7,692 nt of DNA from Nitrospira sp. GTDB taxonomy: Bacteria > Nitrospirota > Nitrospiria > Nitrospirales > Nitrospiraceae. The position numbers and the translations under genes are program-made. Positions within the stretch are counted from its first letter, which is position 1. Each line of letters begins with the position of its first letter. The stretch spans positions 1 to 7,692 of the forward strand of contig JACOEF010000071.1 of assembly GCA_024998705.1 (NCBI GenBank), given 5' to 3'. Below the pieces are notes generated by a model, which was not told the DNA's origin, made no database searches, and saw only the letters and a program-made list of their open reading frames with translations. This document shows, one piece after another, positions 1 to 6,636 of the stretch.

Positions 1-65
1 AATGCTCGATTAGACAGCAGTCATCTGCGGGAGAGATACATCCCACCAGAGCCGACAACGTCCTC

Positions 66-989
66 TCAATAAATGCTCTTACTCACCTCGGCTGAGGGAA
101 GGCTCTCGGTGCCACTGGTGCTGTAACTCGTCACAACGAAGTAGTATGTATTCCCCATGGCCAGATTATTGACTGCATAGGAGGTCACATTCCCCACATC
201 CAGGGGCGTGCCATACTGTCCAGAGGCCGTCCCCATATATATCTTATAGCCGGATAGGCTGGCACCAGTGACCGGATTCCAGGTGAGCGTCGCTGTCGTA
301 TCCGCATGAGGCACTGAGGTAGACATCGACTGAGGGGCTGAGACGGGGGGTGATGGGCCGACCGCCGTGGTGGGCAGGCCTCCTTCCAAGTTGGGATTGC
401 TGTATGGATTCCACGTGCGCGACATCATCGCGCCCGCACCGATCATGGGGGACAGCATCGGCGTGGGTGGCAGCGCTCCCGGCACCGCACGCATACCATC
501 CCCGACCAGTGTCGCAGCGCTATGGGGATTCCGAGTGCTCGATGGCGTCGCGCTCGTATCCGGCCATGAGGTCGGTATCACCGGATTGGACGGGACAGCC
601 GGAGCCACTTTCAAAAGCACAGGGAACGAGACCCGCCCCCCTCTCTCCACCCTCACGGTGACCATACCGGAATAGGTGCCTGCCGCCAAGCCGCTTGCCT
701 TTACCGCCACCGCAACCTGGGCGGTTCTGGTGATCGTCCCTACCCTCGGAGATACGGTAAGCCAACTCGCGTTGTCGGTCACCGTCCATTTGGCCTGCCG
801 GAGACTCGGCTTGGAGACACTAACGGTCTGGCTGGGCGGAGTAGTGGCTCCCTGAACCACTTGAAAGGTCACAGCTGTGGGACTGACCGTCAGTGCCGAT
901 GCCTCCGTCACCGTCCAGAGGCCGATCACTAAGGCCACCAGTAAGACCACCTCCATCCCAGACCAGGAACAACGAGGTCTCCACGCCAT
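66..989 (-). CDS. Secreted BACON-domain plus fibronectin type III protein
   Basis: A 307-residue exported protein of unknown specific function. Residues 1-32 look like a signal peptide: Arg-containing start, hydrophobic run MEVVLLVALVIGLW, cleavage after TEASA. Residues 33-130 read as a BACON-like beta-sandwich (LTVSPTAVTF near the start, NASWLTVSP in the middle, LAAGTYSGMVTV near the end). BACON domains are thought to bind carbohydrate or protein. Residues 131-229 are a Pro/Ser/Thr-rich linker. Residues 231-307 form a fibronectin III domain (LTWNPVTG, SGYKIYMG, GNTYYFVVTS), with the stop right after it. The start at 989 gives the most compact signal peptide and has GAGG four bases upstream. 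The ATG at 1031 has better-spaced GAGG (six bases) and would add 14 residues, so the start is uncertain. No catalytic domain is visible, so an adhesive or binding role at the cell surface or periplasm is inferred. It is transcribed away from the TPR gene. Confidence 0.8.
   Translation of the reverse strand: MAWRPRCSWSGMEVVLLVALVIGLWTVTEASALTVSPTAVTFQVVQGATTPPSQTVSVSKPSLRQAKWTVTDNASWLTVSPRVGTITRTAQVAVAVKASGLAAGTYSGMVTVRVERGGRVSFPVLLKVAPAVPSNPVIPTSWPDTSATPSSTRNPHSAATLVGDGMRAVPGALPPTPMLSPMIGAGAMMSRTWNPYSNPNLEGGLPTTAVGPSPPVSAPQSMSTSVPHADTTATLTWNPVTGASLSGYKIYMGTASGQYGTPLDVGNVTSYAVNNLAMGNTYYFVVTSYSTSGTESLPSAEVSKSIY
249..560 (-). repeat. Degenerate internal repeat in the BACON-FN3 linker
   Basis: Three related segments are spaced along the linker and the start of the FN3 domain. 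Bases 249-302 encode DTTATLTWNPVTGASLSG (true first FN3 strand), 501-560 encode DTSATPSSTRNPHSAATLVG, and 378-419 encode RTWNPYSNPNLEGG. The first two also match clearly at DNA level: both begin with a CTCATG.(C)GGATACGA-like block and continue through CGACGC to a GGAATCC core. This suggests the linker contains eroded copies of the FN3 first strand rather than random low-complexity sequence. Confidence 0.45.
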
Positions 990-1695
990 CGCACCTCGGT
1001 GCGGAGCTGGCAGCTCCTTTCCGTATCGCATAGGGTACCTCACTCGTTGCGGAATCAACCGTATGTAACCATTTTCATAGCCCACGACACGCCTGCCCCC
1101 CTCTCCATGAGCAACAGCGATGCCATCCACCAAACCGCATAAGTCATTGATATATAATGAATCACGTACATATTTTCAGCGTAAGCAACTAACAAATCCC
1201 TGCCTGACCGTTCAGTTCTGTAAGGCTGAGCGCCCTACGAAGAAAAGCTGCCATGCCTGCCGGCACAAAGACGACCCGGAATTGCTCGCTGTGGTAGCCT
1301 TCCCCCATGACAACCGGATCTACCTCGCCCTACGCAGAACGCTCCATATACTTCTTGAGACCGAATCTATGCCAGGAGGTGCATCGTGACGATTACGGAT
1401 GAGAGCCTCTGACAATCTTGACCTCTTCCTCCCTTGTGTGGCTATATACCCCGGCAACCGACGTAGGAACGCAACGCCATTTTCCCCTGTTCCCTAGCCG
1501 GCTCCGGCGCATGGCGACTTACCGAACGACGAGCAGTGTCGTATCGGAAACGACCTACTGGATACCGTCGGATCATGGCAGGTAAACATACGTATCCAAA
1601 TCTCGGATAGATCAGCGGAATGAGATGACGATACAGCCACCGATCAGGGCTTGATGACCTGCAATGCCGCTATGCGGAAAGGGTACTACGCTCCT
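990..1695. other. Divergent intergenic region without a supported gene
   Basis: About 700 bases between the two divergent exported-protein genes. An AT-rich patch at 1146-1175 contains TATAAT (1153-1158) and could be a promoter for either side. A second weak candidate for the TPR gene is TTGACC at 1418-1423 followed by TATATA at 1443-1448, but the 19-base spacer is long. An inverted repeat TGGATAC/GTATCCA (1559-1565 and 1592-1598) with a 26-base loop could be an operator or chance. An open frame at 1120-1389 (89 codons, one CxxC) has no recognisable domain or ribosome-binding site, and I do not call it a gene. Confidence 0.4.
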
Positions 1696-3993
1696 ATGAG
1701 AACGCTGAATTGTTACGTGACAACCACGGCTATCGGTTGCTTGCTGCTCCTGACACCTACCGTAGGCGGCTGTGACGGGGGCACACCGGAAGCCAAGAAG
1801 GCCAAACATCGCGAACGCGCGGCGAGCTATTTCGAGAAAGGTCAGTACAACGAAGCTCTCCTCGAATACAAAAATGTCGCGCAGGCTGATCCTCAGGATG
1901 CCGATGCCCACTACCGGTTGGCCTTAACTTATTTGAAACTCGGCGGCATTCCCAATCTCCAGGGAGCCTTCGCCGAACTGGCCAGAACGGTGGAGCTTGA
2001 TAAGACGAATCAGGAGGCTCAGCTCAAACTGGGACAAATGTATCTACTCGGCAATGAGCCGGTGAAGGCCCGCGAACAAGCGGAGATCGTCCTCGTGTCG
2101 ACCCCTCAAAATACAGAGGGCCTCATCCTCCGGGGGCGAAGTTTGATCAACGAGAAGCGGTACCAGGAAGGCATTGTCGAGTTGAAAAAGGCGGTAGAAC
2201 TCGATCCTAAGCACATGCAGACGTACATCGATTTGGCACGGGGCCATTTCGCCCTGAACGACGCTGTAGCAGCGGAGAAAACACTCCGACAGGCCTTGAC
2301 GGTTGAGCCGCGCTCTACCGACATCATCCTCGCCCTGGGCGATTTGCAGACGACAACCGGCAAGCAGGACCAAGCCGAGGGCACCTACAAACAAGCGCTT
2401 GAAATTGCGCCGGAAAACGAAGCCATCTACCTCCGCCTGACAGCGTTCTATCAGCGCCAGAATAAGATAGCCGACGCGGAAGCAACTCTGCAAAAATTGG
2501 CCTCGACTAAACCTCAACATGAAAATACCCACCTCCATCTCGGTGATTTCTACACCTCGATCGGCCAACCGGAAAAGGCTCTTGCGAGTTACCAGCGAGC
2601 GACAGACGTCAATCCCAACTCGACCCTCGCCCGAGACAAGCTCATTGGTCATTATCTCGACACTGGAAAAACCAGCGAGGCAGAGGTTAAGATCAAGGAA
2701 CTCCTGGACAAGAATAACAAAGACCTGATGGGCCGTTACTTCGATGCGAGAATACAGCTCACCAAAACGAAACCAGACGAAGCTATTTCGCTCCTCCAGG
2801 GAGTCCTCAAGGATGAACCCCAATTTGCAGGGGCTCATTACTTTCTCGGCGTGGCTTTTTTACAAAAGCACCAGACCGCGCAGGCGCGAGGCTCCTTTGC
2901 TGAAGCCGTGAAACTGAACCCACGACTCGGCGAGGCTCGTACGGCGCTCGCTCAGATTCCCCTCGCCGAAGGCTCCGCGGACTTGGCCATCGAACAAGCC
3001 CAGGCAGCCATCCAACTGAATCCGCGCAATGTCCAAGCGGCCATCATCGCGGGCGATGCCTACCTGAGCAAAGGGGATACAGGCAAGAGCAAACAGGTCT
3101 TTGAAGCGATTGCAAAGGTCCTTCCCAAAGAACCAATTGCGCCCTATCGCCTTGGCCTCGTCGCGCACGCCGAGAAAAATGATGCCAAAGCCTTAGCCTA
3201 TTTTGAAGAGGCTCTCACTAGAAGACCGGGCGCCATCGAGCCCATTGCGCAAATTGTCGTCATCAAGAACGCTCAGGGGAAGGGACATGAGGCGAGAGAA
3301 CGAGTCATTCGACAGTTGGAGGCAGCTCCGAAAAATCCCCTCCTCCATAACCTTGTCGGCCAACTGTGGATGCAGGCAAAAGATACCGAGCAGGCGGAAA
3401 CGGCCTTTAAAAAAGCCATCGACCTAGACAATTCAATGCTCGTGGCTTATATGAACTTGGGCCGGACTTATCAGCAGGCCGGCAAAACCGACAAAGCCCT
3501 GAAGGAGTACGAGACGGTCTTAGCCAAAGACCCGAAGATGATCCAGGCACATATGCTACTCGGAATCATCCACGAGAGCCGGAAAGAATTCGATAAAGCC
3601 CGAGAACGATATGAGGCTATTCTCAAACTCAATCCCCAGTTCGCGCCGGCCGCCAACAACCTCGCATGGGATATTGCAGACCGTGGCGGCAACCTCGACA
3701 TGGCCCTTTCCTATGCGCAGACCGCACGTGAACAAAAACCGGACGACCCCCACATTGCCGATACGCTTGGATGGGTCTATTACAAAAAGAACGCCTACCT
3801 CCTTGCCGTGGGCCTCCTCAAAGAAGCTGTAGAAAAATTGCCCAACGAGCCGGTCGTCCATTTCCATTACGGCATGGCGCAGCAAAAGAGTGGGGATACC
3901 GCAGGAGCCAAGAAGGCGTTGCAGACTGCGCTGAAACTGAGTCAGAACTTCCCAGGAGCCGATGAGGCGAAGAAAACAATGGAGGGACTCTAA
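1696..3993 (+). CDS. TPR-repeat lipoprotein (PEP-CTERM/exopolysaccharide type)
   Basis: A 765-residue lipoprotein made almost wholly of tetratricopeptide repeats. The N-terminus MRTLNCYVTTTAIGCLLLL leads to a lipobox TVGGC with the lipidated Cys at residue 26, so it should be membrane-anchored on the far side of the inner membrane. From about residue 40 to the end I count 21 consecutive TPR units, nearly all exactly 34 residues and most ending in the P-x-x turn typical of TPRs. Unit 2 has a three-residue insertion and unit 19 is one longer. TPR superhelices bind partner proteins. The closest family I know is the long TPR lipoprotein linked to PEP-CTERM/exosortase and exopolysaccharide loci (PrsT-like, often around 900 residues), so a scaffold role in export or polysaccharide assembly is inferred; no exosortase gene is in view. 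The start at 1696 best fits a signal peptide; in-frame ATGs at 1672 and 1654 are alternatives, the latter with AGGG four bases upstream. The reading frame is undamaged. It converges with the peptidase gene, 68 bases away, with no clear terminator hairpin between them. Confidence 0.85.
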   Translation: MRTLNCYVTTTAIGCLLLLTPTVGGCDGGTPEAKKAKHRERAASYFEKGQYNEALLEYKNVAQADPQDADAHYRLALTYLKLGGIPNLQGAFAELARTVELDKTNQEAQLKLGQMYLLGNEPVKAREQAEIVLVSTPQNTEGLILRGRSLINEKRYQEGIVELKKAVELDPKHMQTYIDLARGHFALNDAVAAEKTLRQALTVEPRSTDIILALGDLQTTTGKQDQAEGTYKQALEIAPENEAIYLRLTAFYQRQNKIADAEATLQKLASTKPQHENTHLHLGDFYTSIGQPEKALASYQRATDVNPNSTLARDKLIGHYLDTGKTSEAEVKIKELLDKNNKDLMGRYFDARIQLTKTKPDEAISLLQGVLKDEPQFAGAHYFLGVAFLQKHQTAQARGSFAEAVKLNPRLGEARTALAQIPLAEGSADLAIEQAQAAIQLNPRNVQAAIIAGDAYLSKGDTGKSKQVFEAIAKVLPKEPIAPYRLGLVAHAEKNDAKALAYFEEALTRRPGAIEPIAQIVVIKNAQGKGHEARERVIRQLEAAPKNPLLHNLVGQLWMQAKDTEQAETAFKKAIDLDNSMLVAYMNLGRTYQQAGKTDKALKEYETVLAKDPKMIQAHMLLGIIHESRKEFDKARERYEAILKLNPQFAPAANNLAWDIADRGGNLDMALSYAQTAREQKPDDPHIADTLGWVYYKKNAYLLAVGLLKEAVEKLPNEPVVHFHYGMAQQKSGDTAGAKKALQTALKLSQNFPGADEAKKTMEGL

Positions 3994-4061
3994 CCGCACC
4001 AAGCATCCTGGATTGCGAGCAGGTGTCAAAGGCCTACTATGCGCCGCAAGAATGCCGTCAA

Positions 4062-5075
4062 CTATGGCAGAGGTTCCAAGTGAGGTTGCATGGATTCACC
4101 ACGTCGGCGCTTGGCATCCATTTCCTTCAGTGTTTCCTCAAATGCGGCCAAGCGCTCCGCGGTCGTCGGGTGGGTATGGGCCATAGCCTGCCCCCACTGC
4201 GCCTGACGTGATTCACACTCCCGGAGTCGACTCCAGACCCGTCGGATGGCGTCCAAATCAAACCCGGCCCGAGCCATCAGATACGCTCCGACATAATCAG
4301 CCTGCGCTTCAAGCGAACGCGGCTCCGGTGCGTTCGCCACCGGGGACGAGGGCCCCAATGTCGCACCGAGAAACGTATTGAGCATCGCCCGCAATTTGGC
4401 GTTTTGAACATGACTCAGGATGTTGTGGGCGATTTCATGGGCCAAAATCCAAGCCTATTCATCATCCCAGAAAAATATTCGCATGGCACCGGTGGTAACC
4501 CCAACCTGCCGCCCGTTGGAGACTCCATTGATTATGTCACTCTCGATTAGTCGGAGAGAGAACTGACAGGCCGGGACCGCCCACATCGTGACAATCTGAG
4601 GCTCTACGTCTCGTTCCACTGCAAGCTGAAGAGGTTGAATCCTGGCCGCCGTCAGCCTTCGGACCAGTCGCATGATCGTGTCGGCGCTCTCTCCTTCGAC
4701 CGACTTCGCGTTCACCCTCACCACACGATCTCCCACGACAAGGCCAGCCGAGGCAGCACCCAATTGGGGATGGACATAGGCCACCATGGCCTTCCTGTCG
4801 ACACTTTGGTTTACCGCATTCTGAGATCCCTTCTGGGCAGTCTCGTCATGGAGGAAAAACCCATAGGTCGATTCCTGTTCGAACGGGCAGGATTCGGCTG
4901 CGGCGATCAAAAGCGGGAGGGCAACATCCTGAAGGCGACGCTGCATGGACACTGGATCGACCGGCTCCACTATCCTGCGGAGATTGTGAAAATTGGGTGA
5001 GCATGCCGCAGTGAAAGAGTACATCGCCAGAAGCATCACAGCGGCGAATGTCCGATTTTTCCAGAAGGTTTCCAC
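4062..5075 (-). pseudogene. PDZ-M48 zinc metallopeptidase lipoprotein, split by an amber codon
   Basis: This gene would encode a 337-residue periplasmic lipoprotein peptidase of family M48. From a GTG at 5075 the protein begins METFWKNRTF and reaches a lipobox FTAAC with Cys at residue 25. A PDZ-like domain follows at about residues 101-159 (AASAGLVVGDRVVRVNAKSV), then a conserved VPAC segment and the lead-in to the active site. Codon 207 is TAG (4455-4457). Without any frame change the sequence continues AWILAHEIAH, giving the zinc motif HEIAH (residues 213-217, bases 4425-4439), the third-ligand motif EAQAD (residues 256-260) and the family tail HPTTAERLAAFE. M48 proteins with this layout usually have Leu where the TAG stands, so TTG to TAG is the simplest lesion. 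The stop separates the PDZ half from the catalytic half, so no active enzyme is expected without suppression or reinitiation (a TTG at 4445 exists). A GTG at 5081 is an alternative start. The IS3 element ends 72 bases upstream and may have displaced the native promoter. Confidence 0.85.
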
Positions 5076-5147
5076 TCGCACCTCAAAAAATGGGATTCGC
5101 CATCCATCAACAGTGGCCACAGGGGCATTGTATAGACGTCTCTGTCG

Positions 5148-5170
5148 TGCTCCCCTGAAATCAAGCCACC
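5148..5170 (+). repeat. IS3 left terminal inverted repeat (orfB side)
   Basis: It begins TGCTCCCCTGAAATCAAG and ends CCACC. Aligned with the complement of the other end it matches at most positions, with one base missing after the C run and two missing before CCACC. The orfB stop codon (5161-5163) lies inside it. Confidence 0.8.
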
Positions 5171-5996
5171 TGGATTGTGTGTTGGGCGCGGTATTGGACC
5201 GGGCTCCGATACCCGAGCGCCTGATGCGGCCGCTCGTGGTTATACCACTGGCCCCAGTCCCAAATGATCCGCCGCGCCTCCTCAAACGTCTGGAACGTGT
5301 ATTGCCAGACACACTCCTCTTTCAGGCTCCGAAAAAATCGTTCGATCATTCCATTCTGCTCTGGCATGTAGGGCGTGCTGAACTCCTGTTGGAGGCGATA
5401 GTCAAGACAGGCCTGCCGGAACCGCCGACTCTGGAAGATCAGGCCGTTATCGCTCCGCAAGACCGGCGCCCCTACAGGCCGCAGCGTCCAAAACCGCGCG
5501 AGACAGGCGGCTTCGACCGCTCGCTCGGCCGCCTTCGCGCGACTCCGCAAGACGAACTCGTAGCCGATGAGTTCCCGGTCATGGCAATCAATCATGGCGG
5601 CGAGATGCGCCCAGTCATCATGTCCACAGGGAATATGCATCACATCCATCGCCCACCGTTCGATGCTCCGGCTCGCCTGACTGGCCCAACCCCGCACCCG
5701 CGGGCGTGGGGTGGAGGCGCGCTGATGTACCCCCCCCACCGCTGCTGCTGCAGTACCCGGTAGACGGCCTTGCAAATGACGACGAGGCCGTCCCGGAATC
5801 GCAACAACACTCACAGTCCTCGATACCCGAACGTAGGATGCTGTTGGATGAGCTGGCGGAGTCGCTCCGTCCACGGGGGGAGGGCGGTCCGACTACGTCG
5901 CCCCCTCGCGACGGCCAGTCGATGCAGGCAGGCGCGGCTCACGCCGAGCACCTGGCGGCTCCGCCGTTCCGAGACACCCGACACGACGGCCCTCAC
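5161..5996 (-). pseudogene. IS3-family transposase orfB (integrase core), two lesions
   Basis: The catalytic subunit of an IS3 transposase. It starts at GTG 5996 in a GTGA overlap with the orfA stop. The first 61 codons hold a helical DNA-binding segment (SERRSRQVLGVSRACLHRL) and the conserved HPTFGYRGL, then hit TGA at 5811-5813 exactly where the family has Trp (GYRRLW type). Past the stop the same frame continues VLLRFRDGLVVICKAVYRV up to a run of eight G on the coding strand (5730-5737), after which the protein continues in another frame with VHQRASTPRPRV. The rve catalytic core is intact: Asp in WAMDV (5644-5646), Asp in SDNG (5449-5451) and Glu in MIERF (5341-5343), with 35 residues between the last two, the DD35E spacing expected. 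The conserved NHERPHQALGYRSP end is also present. Two independent lesions make it non-functional unless both are bypassed. Confidence 0.85.
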
Positions 5997-6319
5997 ACGT
6001 CGGATGTCTTCCGGGCTAAAGGGTAGGGCTTCAACGCCTCCCGCAAGATGTCGTTGTCGAGCACGAGATCGCCGATCTTCTGCTTCAACTGTTTGAACTG
6101 TTCCTCCTTCACGGCCTCTTCATCCTTCGGCCTGCTACGGAGCGCATTCTCAGCCCCCACCAGAAACTTCCCCCGCCACTCCTCCACCTCGGCCACGGTC
6201 AGCCCATGCGTCCGAGCCGCTTCGGCTACGGAGGTTTCGCCCTTCAGCATACTCACGACCAGCGCGACCCGTCGTTTGGCCGTCCAGCGTTCAATGGGTT
6301 CGATTGCGTCTGCTGCCAT
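5993..6319 (-). CDS. IS3-family transposase orfA (helix-turn-helix)
   Basis: A 108-residue DNA-binding partner of the IS3 transposase. Residues of about 8-45 form the helix-turn-helix region (ERWTAKRRVALVVSMLKGE followed by VAEAARTHGLTVAEVEEW). Near residues 70-95 a charged helical stretch rich in E, K and Q with L heptads (EEQFKQLKQKIGDLVLDND) looks like the leucine-zipper oligomerisation segment of OrfA proteins. The ATG at 6319 is preferred over 6349 because GAGGAGG lies seven bases upstream. The reading frame is intact, and its stop overlaps the orfB start, so translation of the two is probably coupled. Confidence 0.8.
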   Translation of the reverse strand: MAADAIEPIERWTAKRRVALVVSMLKGETSVAEAARTHGLTVAEVEEWRGKFLVGAENALRSRPKDEEAVKEEQFKQLKQKIGDLVLDNDILREALKPYPLARKTSDV

Positions 6320-6326
6320 CTCGCCA

Positions 6327-6333
6327 CCTCCTC
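6327..6333 (-). promoter_or_regulatory. Ribosome-binding site of IS3 orfA
   Basis: GAGGAGG on the minus strand, seven bases before ATG 6319. It decides the start of orfA in favour of 6319 over the upstream ATG at 6349. Confidence 0.65.
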
Positions 6334-6357
6334 GGTCGCTCAGGACCATGTCGTAGG

Positions 6358-6382
6358 GGTGGTCTCAATTTCAAGGGGAGCA
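6358..6382 (-). repeat. IS3 right terminal inverted repeat (orfA side)
   Basis: Read on the minus strand it begins TGCTCCCCTTGAAATTGAG and ends CCACC. It pairs with the repeat at 5148-5170 and marks the outer edge of the element at 6382. Confidence 0.8.
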
Positions 6383-6636
6383 TATATGGCCCCATCCCGC
6401 CTGCCAAGGGAGTTCCAGCTGTGTAAACAAGGACGGACTGCGGGCATATATTCGGCCTCCAGGGGAACTGCCGGGGGCAGTTCGGGCCGTGATGGAATGT
6501 GCGCTCCTTCGCCTTATCAGCATAGCGGCCTTCGATGGCCTGCTCCCCTTCCAGGGTTTGAAAGAGCTGGTCCGACCATGTCGCCATCAGCAGATCTCAC
6601 CTTGTGCAGTGGTCCGTGGCATGTCACGTCGCGTGG
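6383..6636 (-). ncRNA. Candidate guide (bridge) RNA region of the IS110 element
   Basis: A 254-base stretch downstream of the transposase and before the IS3 end. It contains a perfect 8-bp hairpin with a CCC loop and further short self-complementary blocks (for example GGCC-ATCGAA-GGCC). IS110-family recombinases use a structured bridge RNA from a non-coding end, reported downstream of the transposase in the IS1111 subgroup, so this is where such an RNA would lie. An open frame starting at 6587 with an AAGGTGAG-like site upstream runs through the stretch and on into the IS3 repeat; it has no recognised domain and I treat it as incidental. No loop-to-target match can be shown here. Confidence 0.3.
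6465..6483 (-). other. Perfect 8-bp stem-loop in the IS110 tail
   Basis: GAACTGCC, loop of three bases, GGCAGTTC: every position pairs. There is no following T run on either strand, so it is not a standard intrinsic terminator. It is more likely part of a structured RNA or of the recombination end of the element. Confidence 0.6.

Larger units (their letters stand above)
5148..6382 (-). mobile_element. IS3-family insertion sequence, 1235 bp, degenerate
   Basis: A complete but damaged IS3-family element reading on the minus strand: orfA, then orfB overlapping it by four bases. Both ends carry matching imperfect inverted repeats starting TGCTCCCC and ending CCACC, and the element begins TG and ends CA as IS3 elements do. 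The three to four bases flanking each end differ (GTCG on the left, TATA on the right), so I see no target-site duplication. This points to an old insertion or to later recombination. The left end lies just upstream of the M48 peptidase gene and the right end abuts the tail of the IS110 element. With orfB broken twice, this copy should not move by itself. Confidence 0.85.

Noticed and set aside
1120..1389. 89-codon open frame with one CxxC, plus strand
   Set aside because: No recognisable domain, no ribosome-binding site, and it overlaps the start region of the opposite gene; composition does not look coding.
1559..1598. Inverted repeat TGGATAC/GTATCCA upstream of the TPR gene
   Set aside because: Seven pairs with a 26-base loop can arise by chance; no second copy or linked promoter seen.
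2044..2838. 264-codon open frame antisense to the TPR gene
   Set aside because: Shadow of the strongly coding plus strand; the TPR repeats fully explain this stretch.
1697..3990. CRISPR or DNA tandem repeat suggested by periodicity in the TPR gene
   Set aside because: The period of about 102 bases is the 34-residue protein repeat; the DNA copies are too diverged to be a DNA-level array.
3994..4061. Bidirectional terminator between the convergent TPR and peptidase genes
   Set aside because: Only a weak 5-bp pairing with a large loop and no T run on either strand.
4455..5813. Reassigned stop codons (recoding of TGA or TAG)
   Set aside because: TGG is used normally for Trp, the TGA and TAG sites would need different amino acids (Trp and Leu), and the BACON-FN3 and TPR genes need no recoding.
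6291..6587. 98-codon open frame on the minus strand between the two insertion sequences
   Set aside because: It runs across the IS3 terminal repeat into orfA and its first part lies in the IS110 non-coding tail; no family recognised.
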